From Colwellia psychrerythraea (GTDB lineage: Bacteria; Pseudomonadota; Gammaproteobacteria; Enterobacterales; Alteromonadaceae): a stretch of DNA of 64,000 nucleotides. Position numbers and translations under genes: made by a program. Position 1 is the stretch's first letter. Each line of letters opens with the position of its first letter. Shown here one piece after another: positions 7,718-18,700 of this stretch. The notes under the pieces were generated by a model. The model saw only the letters and a list, made by a program, of their open reading frames with translations, had not been told where the DNA came from and made no database searches. Where the stretch lies: positions 1-64,000 of the forward strand of contig NZ_JQED01000009.1 of assembly GCF_000764225.1 (NCBI RefSeq), in the 5' to 3' direction.

Positions 7718-8206
7718 CTACTGCAAATCTTTCCACCCTTTCAATTTCTTTGTTACTTCAACAACTTCTGCTACTTCTTCAATCTCTTCATCTCCACCTA
7801 ACTCTTCTAATAAGGCAGAGATTTCTGCTTTTAACTCTTTGTCCGCAATTTTATTACTATTGATTTTGGCATTTTTTAAATGTTCAATAGCACTTGCTTT
7901 ATCACCTAACTCTACTTGCAATGACGCAATTGCAAAGGCGATTGATGAAAGGAAATCTTTTGAATTAATCGCTTCAGCTTTAACTAATGCTTTGCCATAA
8001 ATATCAATGGCTAACTCAAGGTCCTCAGTAAAGTCAGCAAGTGTTTCCCATTGTACCGGATGGTCTTTATCCGTGTTTTCATTATCTTCACATACTTGCT
8101 TTAATTCGGCGTAACACTCATCAAAACGACTTTGATTTTTTCTATGCACTGCCTGCATTAAGTCTTTAGCCAAAGAATGTACATGTTTATATATTTTTGT
8201 ATTCAT
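7718..8206 (-). CDS. Hypothetical helical protein, TPR-like
   Basis: A 162-residue, highly acidic, all-helical soluble protein. The middle part (IDIYGKALVKAEAINSKD, then SSIAFAIASLQVELGDKASA) has spacing like tetratricopeptide helices, and a Glu-rich patch (GGDEEIEEVAEVVEV) precedes a short basic end. This suggests a protein-interaction role but no family is recognised. It is convergent with the MYG1-family gene and divergent from the gene at 8474; the 267-base divergent region contains only weak hairpins. Confidence 0.55.
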   Translation of the reverse strand: MNTKIYKHVHSLAKDLMQAVHRKNQSRFDECYAELKQVCEDNENTDKDHPVQWETLADFTEDLELAIDIYGKALVKAEAINSKDFLSSIAFAIASLQVELGDKASAIEHLKNAKINSNKIADKELKAEISALLEELGGDEEIEEVAEVVEVTKKLKGWKDLQ

Positions 8207-8473
8207 GATTTGCCTTTCTTTATATTTTCATAAAATCTTATGGCGATTATAATACTTTTCCTATAACTAAACAGGTTGCTGATTAAAATATTGCCGCTAA
8301 ATATCTTCTCATTTAGTGCCTTTGAAACCGAAAGGTGCCTTCTTATCCAAAAATAAGGGCGTGTAGTAATTAATTCATATAAAATGGCACAATTTGGCTA
8401 ACTTCATATAACATGTGCTTTAGTCTACATCAGTAACCTCTTAATGAATCGTAATATTTTCTGAGTACCTATT

Positions 8474-8758
8474 ATGAATTTAGATAAATCAACTAAACGT
8501 ATAGCAAAGAGAGTCAAAAAAGGATTTCAAGGTTATCCACAAATATCACTGACGTATTTTGGCGAGTCAATCAATTGTGCAAGCCAAGTAGTCATAAGTT
8601 TTATCCAAGAAGAAGGCGCGCCTGTTCAAGAACAAACATTCTCCAGTAAAGGTGATGCAAGACGAGATGAAACCATACAAACAACGTTATTGAAAATTAT
8701 TGAACGCGCTGAAGCAAAAACGGTAATAGAGGCCGCAGGTGTAAGTCTAAAAAGTTAA
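8474..8758 (+). CDS. Conserved hypothetical protein
   Basis: A 94-residue basic protein. It begins with a Lys-rich segment (STKRIAKRVKKGFQGYP), continues with a beta-rich part (QISLTYFGESINCASQVVIS) and ends with a helix (TTLLKIIERAEAK). No signal peptide or membrane segment. I do not recognise the family. A second small unknown gene follows 53 bases downstream on the same strand. Confidence 0.5.
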   Translation: MNLDKSTKRIAKRVKKGFQGYPQISLTYFGESINCASQVVISFIQEEGAPVQEQTFSSKGDARRDETIQTTLLKIIERAEAKTVIEAAGVSLKS

Positions 8759-8811
8759 TGCAACATGAGAATTATTTGCGAGGGTTTACGATGAGCAACA
8801 AAGAGAATTAG

Positions 8812-9150
8812 ATGAAAAATTTACTTAAAGTTATTCAGTACGACATGCTAGATTTTATTGAAGGTGAAGATGAAAACGAGACGGTATATAGCGCAGAAGA
8901 TGTGACTCTCTGTATCACTAGTCTGCTAGAGTTTATGTCAGTGATGGAAGCTGAAGTACAAACAATAGACAGTGCAAAAGAACATATTGAATCGCTAGTT
9001 CTGTCTCTAAACTCGTTAAATCACCAGTGTGGTGACTGTTTAATAGAAAAAGGACAAAGTGAAGATATTTGTCAGTTCATTCAACAAGTCATATCTGCTG
9101 CCAATATCGAATTTATTGGTGATGTTACAGAGCAATGGCGAGAGTGGTAA
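8812..9150 (+). CDS. Hypothetical acidic protein
   Basis: A 112-residue, acidic, mostly helical soluble protein with no recognised motif. It carries two cysteines in QCGDC plus two others and ends in EQWREW. Its stop lies ten bases before the SDR gene's start, so the two are probably co-transcribed, but the sequence gives no functional clue. Confidence 0.5.
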   Translation: MKNLLKVIQYDMLDFIEGEDENETVYSAEDVTLCITSLLEFMSVMEAEVQTIDSAKEHIESLVLSLNSLNHQCGDCLIEKGQSEDICQFIQQVISAANIEFIGDVTEQWREW

Positions 9151-9160
9151 TTGATATAAA

Positions 9161-9913
9161 ATGAGCAATCTAAATGTAGCAATCATTACTGGTGCAGGTC
9201 GTGGTATTGGCGCGGCAACCGCAAGACTTTTTTCTCGTCAAGGCTATGCCGTTTGTATTAACTACAAGTCAGATGAAAAATCAGCGAAGCAACTCGCTAA
9301 ATCAATTAGTGAGGATGGTGGTCAATGCATTACCGTACAAGCCGACGTCTCCTGCGAAAGCGATGTAGAGCGCCTGTTTTCTACCGTAGACAAAGCCTTG
9401 GGCACAGTCACTGTGTTAGTTAATAATGCTGGCATTTTGAAAAAACAATCTCGATTAGAAGAGATGACAGCCGAACGCATAAATTCGATACTAACGACTA
9501 ACGTGACGAGCTATTTTTTATGCTGTCGTGAAGCAGTTAAACGTATGTCTACTCGCCACAGAGGGTTAGGCGGCGTTATTGTTAATGTATCTTCTGGCGC
9601 TGCTCGCTCTGGCTCACCCAACGAGTATATCGATTATGCTGCGTCAAAAGGAGCAATAGACACCTTAACTAAGGGGTTATCACTTGAGGTCGCTGCAGAA
9701 GGCATACGTGTTAACTGTGTTCGCCCAGGATTAATCTACACCGATATGCATGCCGATGGCGGCGAGCCTGAACGTATTGAACGATTAAAAGATATTATTC
9801 CATTACAAAGAGGTGGACAACCCGAAGAAGTGGCTGAGGCTATTTACTGGCTGGCGAGCGAGAAATCCTCTTTTTCTACCGGTAATTATTTAGACTTGGC
9901 TGGTGGTTTATAA
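9161..9913 (+). CDS. SDR-family oxidoreductase (FabG-like)
   Basis: A 250-residue classical short-chain dehydrogenase/reductase. The NAD(P)-binding motif TGAGRGIG is at residues about 11-18, NNAG at about 89-92, the catalytic Ser in VNVSSGAAR and the YxxxK pair in YAASK. The downstream PG motif (CVRPGLIYTDM) is present. Such enzymes reduce 3-oxoacyl or similar carbonyl groups; the C-terminal part is FabG-like (GNYLDLAGG). It faces the ole hydrocarbon cluster and ends at a shared hairpin terminator, so a link to fatty-acid chemistry is possible but not shown. Confidence 0.88.
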   Translation: MSNLNVAIITGAGRGIGAATARLFSRQGYAVCINYKSDEKSAKQLAKSISEDGGQCITVQADVSCESDVERLFSTVDKALGTVTVLVNNAGILKKQSRLEEMTAERINSILTTNVTSYFLCCREAVKRMSTRHRGLGGVIVNVSSGAARSGSPNEYIDYAASKGAIDTLTKGLSLEVAAEGIRVNCVRPGLIYTDMHADGGEPERIERLKDIIPLQRGGQPEEVAEAIYWLASEKSSFSTGNYLDLAGGL

Positions 9914-9921
9914 ATAGAATT

Positions 9922-9944
9922 GAGCTACTACTTATGAGTAGCTC
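9922..9944. terminator. Likely bidirectional terminator
   Basis: GAGCTACT (9922-9929) and AGTAGCTC (9937-9944) form a perfect eight-base stem with a seven-base loop between the convergent SDR and thioesterase genes. T-rich sequence follows only loosely on either strand. Confidence 0.6.
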
Positions 9945-9976
9945 ATCTTAAACGCCCATGAATTCAACCAAGTTAA

Positions 9977-10378
9977 TTAGCCAGCCGTTAAGGGAGCAAG
10001 AATCTCATCTGGTATAGGTTGTAAACGCTTTTGTTTATCTAGACAAACCATTTCAATATCGCCAATCACCGCTGGTTTACTTGCATTGGGTCGCCATAAC
10101 TCTTGCCGCCACAACGTTTTATATTTACCCTCAAACTGGTAGCTGGTACGCACATCACAAATTTCAGCAAACTCAACGCCATCTTGAAAGGTTAAGTTGG
10201 CTTTATAGACAGCAAACCCTAGTCCCTTTTCTTGCCATAATGTTGCCAATCTATCACTGTCAATCACGTGCTCACGGGCCCGTTCAAAATACTTGAGAAA
10301 ATTAGGATGATACACCACGCCAGAATGGTCAGTATCTTCATAATATATTTGAACAGGATGATGGTAAATTTTACTCAT
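9977..10378 (-). CDS. Hotdog-fold acyl-CoA thioesterase
   Basis: A 133-residue hotdog thioesterase of the YbgC/4-hydroxybenzoyl-CoA type. The catalytic signature is YYEDTDHSGVVYHPNFLKYFERARE with the Asp in DTDHSG. The ATG at 10378 is chosen over one at 10411 because GGA lies about seven bases upstream and the family begins with this short lead-in. It is the last gene after oleD on the same strand, 52 bases downstream, so it may be co-transcribed with the olefin genes and could release or proofread acyl-CoA; this link is inference. Confidence 0.85.
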   Translation of the reverse strand: MSKIYHHPVQIYYEDTDHSGVVYHPNFLKYFERAREHVIDSDRLATLWQEKGLGFAVYKANLTFQDGVEFAEICDVRTSYQFEGKYKTLWRQELWRPNASKPAVIGDIEMVCLDKQKRLQPIPDEILAPLTAG

Positions 10379-10430
10379 TTTAATTCCATAGGTATGCTTC
10401 AAAAAAACCACGACAAGGGCTGAAGTCTAA

Positions 10431-11603
10431 TTAGTTACTAACTTCCAATGAAAGTTTAAGTTGTTTCATGCCTTCTTCAATTGATATCAGCGGTGTGTAG
10501 CCTAAATCTTTTTTGGCAGCACTAATATCAAAGTAGTGGCAAGTTGAGAGTTGTCTAGCTACAAAGCGTGTCATTACCGGCTCGTGCTTGATATTCAATG
10601 TTTTATAGAACCATTCCAACGTCGCACCAACAGCATACGCAACGCTAGTAGGCACTCTTTTAGTGACGGGCGGTAAATCAACACAATGCAGAATTTTATT
10701 AAGCATAGCAGCCATCGTAATAGGCTGATCATTGCTAATAAAATAGGCTTTACCACTACAAATTGCTTCAGGTCTGTTTATAACGACGGCTGCTAATATG
10801 TGCGCATATGCCGCGTTATCAACAAAAATAGTATCAACAAGCTTATCTTCGTTGCCGACAAGTTTTAACTTACCAGCTCGGGCACGTTCTAATACTCTAG
10901 GAACTAAGTGAGGATCATTTGGTCCCCAAATTAAGTGTGGACGTAGCGCTACTGTTTTTAAAACCTTCTCACTTTTCACGTTTTGAGATGGCTCTTCAGC
11001 ATGGCCATGGGCTTGCCTCGGAGGGTTTGAGGCAGCTAACACCAATTGCTCTGCTAATGCTTTAGACTCACCGTAGAAATTTAAAAAGGTATGGGCATAG
11101 GATGTTGACTCATCAATGCCTGCTTCATCAACACCCGCAAATGTGACACTGGGCGTACTGGTATACACCAAGCGAGTGATCTCGAGTTCTTGACAAGCTT
11201 GAATGACATTCTTAGCTCCTTGAACATTAGGTTCAAAGTAATCTTCTTTACTACCCCAAACCCCTGCTTTCGCTGCTACATGAAAAACCAGATCGCATGT
11301 TTTCATGGCCTCTTTAAGGCGAATATAATCGGTGATATCCCCTTGCACCATCTTAACGCCCATCTGCTCAAGCTCAGGGTAATTTCCCCGTGCAAAACCT
11401 GTCACTCTGATGCCTGCTAAGCGTAATAACCGACAAATAGCTTTACCCAAAAAGCCACCAGCCCCAGTAACAAATACATGATTAGCTTGCGTGGCTAACT
11501 CATTAAGTGGTGCTTGTATAACCTCATTAAAATGGGCGATTACATCGGTACTGTTGGCTTTGCAATGCGTAGGGATAACACTACTTTGCGAATGTTCAAT
11601 CAT
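10431..11603 (-). CDS. oleD: OleD, 2-alkyl-3-oxoalkanoate reductase
   Basis: A 390-residue extended SDR (3-beta-hydroxysteroid dehydrogenase-like) enzyme. It has the NAD(P) motif VTGAGGFLG (Gly47, Gly50, Gly53), a TSTPSV catalytic-Ser region near residue 149-153 and the YGESK motif with Tyr177 and Lys181. In characterised ole systems OleD reduces the 2-alkyl-3-ketoacid from OleA to a 2-alkyl-3-hydroxyacid. Placement as the fourth gene after oleA, oleB and oleC supports the call. It has about 40 residues before the Rossmann motif, as known OleD proteins do. Confidence 0.92.
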   Translation of the reverse strand: MIEHSQSSVIPTHCKANSTDVIAHFNEVIQAPLNELATQANHVFVTGAGGFLGKAICRLLRLAGIRVTGFARGNYPELEQMGVKMVQGDITDYIRLKEAMKTCDLVFHVAAKAGVWGSKEDYFEPNVQGAKNVIQACQELEITRLVYTSTPSVTFAGVDEAGIDESTSYAHTFLNFYGESKALAEQLVLAASNPPRQAHGHAEEPSQNVKSEKVLKTVALRPHLIWGPNDPHLVPRVLERARAGKLKLVGNEDKLVDTIFVDNAAYAHILAAVVINRPEAICSGKAYFISNDQPITMAAMLNKILHCVDLPPVTKRVPTSVAYAVGATLEWFYKTLNIKHEPVMTRFVARQLSTCHYFDISAAKKDLGYTPLISIEEGMKQLKLSLEVSN

Positions 11604-11628
11604 GGTAGAGCTCTAATTATGCTGTAAG

Positions 11629-13410
11629 TTAGTCAAGTTCTTGTTGTGCCCACACGGCAAGCTTTTCACGAAAAATCTTAGCGTTATGGCGGATATCTAC
11701 AGGGAAATCATCATGAATCAAAAAGTGTGATATCGCCGATGTTTGTTTATGAGCGAGTGCCGATACTTTTAATGCTGAAAAAAGTGTTGCTTCATCAAAA
11801 TTCTTATTTCTTTTAGCTTCATCCGTTAGCTCAATACAAAGTAAGGGGACACTTTTATGGTTAATTTTCACTCCAACTAAAGCGGTGCGCTTTACCGATT
11901 GATGGGTATTAAAGATGCGTTCGCAGGGTATTGAAAATAAAGTTTTTTTATCCGTTTCAACACGGTGTGCTTTACGACCACACATCCACAGCACACCTGC
12001 ATCATCAAGGTAACCCAAATCCCCCATCCGGTGACGCACATCATTACTCGTTGAGCATGCCCCATCTGCAGCAAGAATTTTCGCCTGCGCAGTTGCCGAC
12101 GGACGATTATAATATTGATGGCTAACCATATCACCCTTAACAACAATTTCACCAATGGTGTTTGCCGGCAAGGCTAACTGGTCATGCCATGTTTCAATGA
12201 CATTATCATTAATAGCAATAATACTGATTTCAACACCGTTCACCGGATGACCTACACAAATACCGCCACCATTATTGGTTATATGGCTGGTTGCCAGTAA
12301 ATCTGCGCTAGCTATTTTAGTTAATGGTAACGACTCAGTAGCACCATAAGACGTTAGCACAGGAACATCGTCGTTAAGTAGTTGAGTAAATCGCGCTATT
12401 GAGCTCAGGGTTGCGGGTGCCCCAGCTGAAATGACTCTTTTTAAACTGCGTAACTTTACGCCAGTTTTATTATCTAACTCAGTATCAGCTGGAATATCAG
12501 TCACTCCCGCCTGTCCTAATACTTCTATCAATGCAGGGTTTGCAAATAAGTTAGTGCATTGATATTTTTCAATGGCGGCAAAGATAAAAGCAGGGTTCGC
12601 CTTTATCGGTTTGCTTGCATCCATCTCAGGCACAATCGAGGCCATGCCTAATGCTGGCCCAAAAAGTGAAAACAATGGAAAGGTTGCTAAATCACGTTCG
12701 CCTGGTGTAATGGCATAATCATCTTTAAGCGCAGTAATTTGTGCTTCAAACATTTTATGACTGTAGACTACACCCTTTGGTGTTCCTGTACTGCCGCTGG
12801 TAAATAGAATAGCTGACATCGCATCATCACTAAGCTTTACCATTTCAAAAGACTTTTGTTGCTTTGTTTTAGCGGCATTTTTTATTGGATAGCGAGTCAG
12901 TAACTTGGTTAAACTCATACCACCTATAAGCGAGGCGAATACATTTGCGCCAGCGCCCGAATTAGCGTCAGTCACTGTTAATAGTTTTTTAATGCTGGAC
13001 TTGCCCCAACCAAATAACAGTCTGGCAATATGCGCTTTAGGAATACCGATAAAGGCATCGGGAGCTGATTCAGAGAAACATTGTTTAAGGTTTTTAACGC
13101 CCATTCCTGGGTCCACTAAAATAGGGACAATGCCTGCTTTAAATAATGCAAATGTTAAGGCAAAAAAATCAATGCTTGGCGTTACCATTAACACGGCTTT
13201 CATACCTGACTTTAAGCCATAAGCCGTTAACGCATAGGCAATTTCATCACTACGTTGGTGTAGAGTAACAAAATCAATTTCTTGATAAGTCAGTTTGCCG
13301 CGTTGGCCTTTTTGTACGGCAACAGCTAACGCGTTGGGCGTTGCTATTGCTGCATGTGCGAGATGGCGACATAAATTAGCTTGATTGGACTTATCCATGG
13401 TCTCTGTCAT
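11629..13410 (-). CDS. oleC: OleC, beta-lactone synthetase (AMP-binding family)
   Basis: A 593-residue member of the acyl-CoA synthetase/AMP-ligase family. The ATP/phosphate-binding motif [11 protein letters not shown] lies near residue 202-212 and the [15 protein letters not shown] block carries the conserved Asp and Arg of the hinge region. In ole clusters OleC converts 2-alkyl-3-hydroxyacids into cis-beta-lactones at the cost of ATP. It lies 25 bases upstream of oleD and 39 bases downstream of oleB on the same strand. An internal ATG at codon 5 is an alternative start. Confidence 0.92.
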   Translation of the reverse strand: MTETMDKSNQANLCRHLAHAAIATPNALAVAVQKGQRGKLTYQEIDFVTLHQRSDEIAYALTAYGLKSGMKAVLMVTPSIDFFALTFALFKAGIVPILVDPGMGVKNLKQCFSESAPDAFIGIPKAHIARLLFGWGKSSIKKLLTVTDANSGAGANVFASLIGGMSLTKLLTRYPIKNAAKTKQQKSFEMVKLSDDAMSAILFTSGSTGTPKGVVYSHKMFEAQITALKDDYAITPGERDLATFPLFSLFGPALGMASIVPEMDASKPIKANPAFIFAAIEKYQCTNLFANPALIEVLGQAGVTDIPADTELDNKTGVKLRSLKRVISAGAPATLSSIARFTQLLNDDVPVLTSYGATESLPLTKIASADLLATSHITNNGGGICVGHPVNGVEISIIAINDNVIETWHDQLALPANTIGEIVVKGDMVSHQYYNRPSATAQAKILAADGACSTSNDVRHRMGDLGYLDDAGVLWMCGRKAHRVETDKKTLFSIPCERIFNTHQSVKRTALVGVKINHKSVPLLCIELTDEAKRNKNFDEATLFSALKVSALAHKQTSAISHFLIHDDFPVDIRHNAKIFREKLAVWAQQELD

Positions 13411-13449
13411 TTACACTTTACCTATTAAATAAGTCCTACTAGATTAGTT

Positions 13450-14385
13450 CTACGCTAATTTGTCTTCGCTCGTCTTTAAGAAGTTACCTATTAACGGAAC
13501 CACTTCATCGCTCGCGTCTTCTAAAATGTAATGGCCACAATCATCAAACGCATGAACTTGTGCTTCAGGAAAACGGTGTTGCCATTCATCAAGAAAGTGC
13601 TTATCAAAAACGAAATCTTTTAGACCCCAACAAATTAGCATAGGGATTTTCTTAAACTGCGCTAAACTGCCTGCAATTTCAGTAACTAACTGATAATTTT
13701 TATCGCCAACTTTTAAGGGAATATCTTGAATAAAACGTAATGTTGAAATGCGGTTTGTCCATGAATTAAAAGGCGCTACGTAAGCTTCTCGTATTTCTTT
13801 CGACATGGGTTTTCGCTTTACACCAATATATGAAGCGACACTTGAAAAGGCATTAAACCCTCTCACCAATGTAGCCCCTAAAAGGGTATTACGACCTAAC
13901 CATAACGCTGGTGGTAATTTTTTAGCTTTAGGTAAATGAAAAGCGCCGGTATTTAAAATAACCAGACGTTTGATACGTTCAGGATAACGCGCAGCATACC
14001 CCATACCAATCATGCCGCCCCAATCATGTACGACTAAGGTAATTTTTTCTTTTACGTTTAAATGATCAAGTAATGCTTCTAAGTCATCTATTCGATTCGC
14101 TAAAGTATAATCATAACCGTCATCATCGGGTTTATCAGACAAACCACAACCAATATGATCTGGCACGATACATTGATGATTCTTGCTCAGTTGCTTAACT
14201 AGATTACGGTAATAAAAAGACCAACTTGGGTTGCCATGAACCATTACAACAGGAGAGCCCTGCCCTTCATTAACAAAATGGTATTGATGACCATTACGGT
14301 TGATATAGTTACGTGTAAACGGGAAGAGTTTTGTTAATTTATTTTCTAACATACTTTTTGGCATTGTATCAGACATAGTTACCAC
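13450..14385 (-). CDS. oleB: OleB, beta-lactone decarboxylase (alpha/beta hydrolase)
   Basis: A 311-residue alpha/beta hydrolase of the haloalkane-dehalogenase type. The oxyanion motif HGNPSWS, the nucleophile elbow VVHDWGGMIG (Asp121) and the catalytic His285 in DCGHYI are visible. In ole pathways OleB decarboxylates the beta-lactone to the cis-olefin; an Asp nucleophile is as expected. The GTG start at 14385 overlaps the end of oleA by seven bases; an ATG three codons later (14376) is an equally plausible start. The overlap suggests translational coupling with oleA. Confidence 0.92.
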   Translation of the reverse strand: MVTMSDTMPKSMLENKLTKLFPFTRNYINRNGHQYHFVNEGQGSPVVMVHGNPSWSFYYRNLVKQLSKNHQCIVPDHIGCGLSDKPDDDGYDYTLANRIDDLEALLDHLNVKEKITLVVHDWGGMIGMGYAARYPERIKRLVILNTGAFHLPKAKKLPPALWLGRNTLLGATLVRGFNAFSSVASYIGVKRKPMSKEIREAYVAPFNSWTNRISTLRFIQDIPLKVGDKNYQLVTEIAGSLAQFKKIPMLICWGLKDFVFDKHFLDEWQHRFPEAQVHAFDDCGHYILEDASDEVVPLIGNFLKTSEDKLA

Positions 14386-15428
14386 TTAAGCCCCAACATC
14401 ATGCAATTTAAACCACTGCCTATCCCTAAAAAGCTAACATTATCGCCTTTTTGTAAAAAACCTTGATCATGAGCCATTGCAGCGGTAACAGGTAACGAAA
14501 CTGTGCCCATGTTACCTAAACGTTGAAAGGTAGGAAATTCTTTAGCGGCAGGTATATTCAACGCAGACAACACTTGTTTTTGATTAGCTGCACCGACTTG
14601 ATGACAAATAACTTTATCAACTTGCTCTTCAACCCACTCGCGTTGTTCTAGAAAGTGTTCCCAAGTATCTTTAGCTAAAGAAACACCTTCTTTAAGTAAA
14701 CTTACAGCATCAGTACGCATAAACTCGCGGAACAGCTGTGGACCCACTTCTTTTAAACCCCATTGACATAAATTGTTATGCTCGGGGGCTGATAAGTGAC
14801 TAGCCCCTAATAATTGATGATTACGATCACCGTCTAGATCTAAACTTCCATCAGTAAGTAGTACGGCAACAGCACCCGAGCCTCCCGTTAATGTTGCAAG
14901 AGAGCGCGCATAATTTTGCATGCTTGGGTCAGCGAGCATGTCATCAATAGTGACATCAACAATATGACGTGCAGATTCACACGATACAACAAGGCCAGCT
15001 TTAATTTGTCCAAGTTCAATTCGATTAGCAATATCTAAAATGCCAGAAAGCACACCTAAGCAGGCATTACTAATATCATAAATTGCAGTATCTTTTAATA
15101 CACCAAGTTTAGCGGCAATTCGACAAGCGGTAGCGGGTTCATGCTGGTCACGACAAACCCCGGTATAAACAACGGCGCCAATATCTGCCGCTGCGATGCC
15201 TGTTTCATTCATCGCTTTTTCGGCAGCAACAATAGCACCATCTGAAAGAATATGATCAGATGGCCACCAACGGCGTTCTTCAATCCCAGTTAACGCAGTG
15301 AGTTGCCCCATAGGTATACGAAACTTTTGATATAACGGGGTCAAACGAGATTCAAGCTCTGTACTGGTTACCACTTCAGGGGCCAATTCATACGCTAAGC
15401 TATTAATAAAGACGCGGGAATATTTCAT
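14379..15428 (-). CDS. oleA: OleA, thiolase-fold acyl-CoA condensing enzyme
   Basis: A 349-residue thiolase-superfamily enzyme that joins two acyl-CoAs head to head to make a 2-alkyl-3-ketoacid. The residues match the known OleA set with correct spacing: Glu97 (HEPAT), nucleophile Cys123 (ISNACLG), His276 (ICHQVGAAN) and Asn306 (RLGNMG). The Glu-Cys distance of 26 and His-Asn distance of 30 agree with the characterised Xanthomonas enzyme. It is the first gene of oleABCD. In Colwellia and Shewanella this pathway yields a polyunsaturated C31 hydrocarbon, which fits the proposed organism. Confidence 0.95.
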   Translation of the reverse strand: MKYSRVFINSLAYELAPEVVTSTELESRLTPLYQKFRIPMGQLTALTGIEERRWWPSDHILSDGAIVAAEKAMNETGIAAADIGAVVYTGVCRDQHEPATACRIAAKLGVLKDTAIYDISNACLGVLSGILDIANRIELGQIKAGLVVSCESARHIVDVTIDDMLADPSMQNYARSLATLTGGSGAVAVLLTDGSLDLDGDRNHQLLGASHLSAPEHNNLCQWGLKEVGPQLFREFMRTDAVSLLKEGVSLAKDTWEHFLEQREWVEEQVDKVICHQVGAANQKQVLSALNIPAAKEFPTFQRLGNMGTVSLPVTAAMAHDQGFLQKGDNVSFLGIGSGLNCMMLGLKW

Positions 15429-15672
15429 TTATGTGACTGTTGCTTATTATGTCTAGGTTATCTGTTGCAATACACTGTAAATCCATCGATGTATTGAGGA
15501 AACATGCGAACTAAGTAACCAATGTTAATTATTTATGACTCTGGGGCGCCATTTGAGCAAGAATATGCCAAGGATTCAACCAAAAACATGATTTATCGAT
15601 AATCTACCTGTAAATTGGTTAAATTATTACATGTTATCCTCTGTGATCCCTAATTAGCCATTGTCATGATAT
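15429..15672. other. Intergenic region upstream of oleA
   Basis: No gene is visible in this part of the 318-base gap between oleA and the repeat-protein gene. It should carry the promoter of the ole cluster on the minus strand; AT-rich stretches are present, but no -35/-10 pair with good spacing stood out. Confidence 0.4.
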
Positions 15673-15703
15673 CAAAATAAAAAGGCCCTCATCATGAGGG
15701 CCT
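15673..15703 (-). terminator. Rho-independent terminator of the repeat-protein gene
   Basis: AGGCCCTCA (15683-15691) and TGAGGGCCT (15695-15703) form a perfect nine-base stem with a three-base loop. On the minus strand it is followed by TTTTTATTTT, a canonical terminator just after the stop codon at 15747. Confidence 0.85.
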
Positions 15704-15746
15704 AGATAAATATTTTGTGTTAATTCACCTTCAAGTTTTCTTCATA

Positions 15747-18700
15747 CTATTCTTTAGCCAAATATTTTGAGCGCATTGTTCGAGATACGTACAACAAAAA
15801 TAGTGCAAGCAAAGCAAAAACTGACAAACTACCACTGCTTGATTTTTCAGGGGTAACGTCAAGTGAAATGGTACTGTTGTCAACTACAGCTATGCCACCA
15901 GGATCATCAATAACACCGTTTGCAATACCATCAAGATCATTGGCACCACCATCTTCAATGAATAATTTTAAACAGGTATCTCCTACATTAAGACCTGCTT
16001 GGTATAGCTCACTATGCGGTGCTGGGCAAACACCGTTAACAGCTGCACTGGTAAAAATGGCATTATTACTGTCTTCGACAAAATCAACCCATTGATTTTC
16101 CGCATTTACCTTACGGTAGACAGAGTATTCAACTATCGCGTCAGATAAAGGCAGTACAATGGCAACTGAACGACCAAAAGGTGCAATATCATGTATTTCA
16201 AAATCAAAATAGCCCATGGTATTCTCTAGGTTATCTTGCTCAACTAAACCTGTTGCTAAGATTTCTTGTAGTGTAAGTGCTATACCATCAGAGCTTTGCA
16301 GTCGCGCAAACTTACCTAGTTTTAATTGTAAGCCTGGCTCTGTTTCTACTAACTTCACTAATGAAGCATCAATGTGTAATGGCTGTACGTACGGGATGGT
16401 TGAATTATCCATGTATGCGGGTAATCCATCTGCGTCCTCATCACTATACCCTTCAATCAAATCACTGATGCCGTCTCTGTCACTATCTAAACCACGTAAT
16501 GTTCTTTGAGTTGCCAATAAAGCGATAGAAAGCTGTTTAGTTTGTGACAACTCTGCGGTGCCACTATTGGTGCTATTACCGCTATCTGTTACCGTGACAC
16601 TAAGATTAATCAGACCTTTGTTTTCTTCTGGCACACTTAAACTATCTACTGCAAAGACAAATTGTAATTTATCGGTTGAAAGCACTGCATTTAAGTAGTC
16701 GGGGATTTGCCAATCAATTTGATGGGTATCTTGAACATTCGAATCTTCAATGTCCAAAACAACTGTCACTTCACCATCATTCATAGCAACACTAGGCACT
16801 TGTATGCCCTTTTGCCAAATTGCTAAATTAATAGTTGGCGCTACATTACCTTCAGTCACTGTGATGATATGCTCAGCATGAACACCCGCATTGACCCCTT
16901 GTTCAAAACTAAGTATGAGTTGTTCATCACCCTCTACTTGAAAATCATTATTCACCTTGATATCAATAAACCCTGCTGTGCCCTGTGTGATTACAACCTT
17001 GTTATCGGCAATAGTGTAATCCGCATTATCGACAGTACCTGTGATTGTCAGTGGTAATGTCACGGGATAAGCCGGCGCTTCACCTGATAAAACCACTTCA
17101 ACTCGAGCAACCCCACCTTCAGCAACAACTTGTGCAGAGGAGAAGTTCACTAACGGGTGAATATTTAGCACTTGCGAAACATTGGAAAGATTACCGGCAT
17201 TATCGACTGCTCGCCATAATATTGGGATCAAACCTGAACTAACATTTTTAGCCCCTGTCTCAAAGCCAAGTGCCGTTAAACCACAACAGTTTGTGCCATC
17301 AAGTCCATCACTTACGCTAATACGGGTTAATTCGATTAACCGCTGTAAAGTTAATTGCGTAAAAGTATGATCAGCATTGATGTGCACCGCTTGCGGCGGG
17401 GTAATAATAGGCGCGTAATCATCACGCAGAGGATGAGTGCCCGCTAACGCTTCTGCTGCATTGTTAACCCCATCAAAATCGGTATCTAGCAGTCCATCAT
17501 CGACATTAAGTGGGTCAAAATTATGCAATAATTCGAATTCATCACTCATGCCATCGCCGTCATCGTCTAAATCGGCATTATTGCCAATTAAATCACCATC
17601 GGTGTCAAACTGCTCAGTGGCATCTAACGGCAGTTGATCTTGAAAGTCTGAGACACCATCATTATCATCATCACTGTCAAAAACATTACCTAAGCCATCA
17701 CCATCAGAATCAAACGCTTCAACTGGGTTATTAGGAAAGGCATCTTCGATATCTCTGATACCATCATTGTCATCATCGCTATCAGCATTATCACCTAAAC
17801 CATCATTATCAGCATCTAGCCATTCTGTTGCATCAAGAGGGAATAAATCAAGACTATCAAGACGACCATCACCATCATCATCATTATCAGTGTTATTACC
17901 TGTACCATCTCTGTCAGTATCAAACCATTCCAGTGGGTCATTATCAAAAGCATCGACTGCATCAGAAAAACCGTCGTTATCATCATCACTGTCGGCATTA
18001 TCACCAATGCCATCGCCATCACTGTCGTATTGCTCATTAGCATTTAACGGATAACTGTCATCGCCATCTAAAACACCATCACCATCATCATCGGTATCGG
18101 CATTATTGCCCGTTAAATCACCATCAGTATCAAGCCATTCTGCAGGGTTAAGTGGAAAAGCATCAATACTATCAGGGTAGCCATCACCAACAAGGGTGAC
18201 ATTATGGGTATCATCATCTGAGTCTGCATTATCACCAACACCATCACCATCATTATCAACTGATTCTAAGGGGTCAAACGGAAAGGCATCGAGCCCATCA
18301 AGGACACCATCATTGTCATCATCAGTATCTGCTACATTACCAGTACCATCGCCATCGCTATCTCGATCTTCAAGTAAATCAAGCGGAAAAGCATCTATCG
18401 CATCAGCAATACCATCATCATCATCATCACTATCAGCAAACCTGTTCCCTAACCCATCGCCATCAGTATCTTGCCATTCAGTCCCATCTAACGGAAAGGC
18501 ATCTGTCGCATCAGGTAAACCGCCTATAGCCATATCACCATCATCATCTGTGTCAGCATTATTGCCAATACCATCACCGTCAGTGTCTACATATTCATTT
18601 AAATCTAAAGGAAAAGCATCAGCGCCGTTAGCAATGCCATCGCCATCAATATCGGCATCACTATTATCGCCAAAGCCATCACCATCTAAATCGAATTGCT

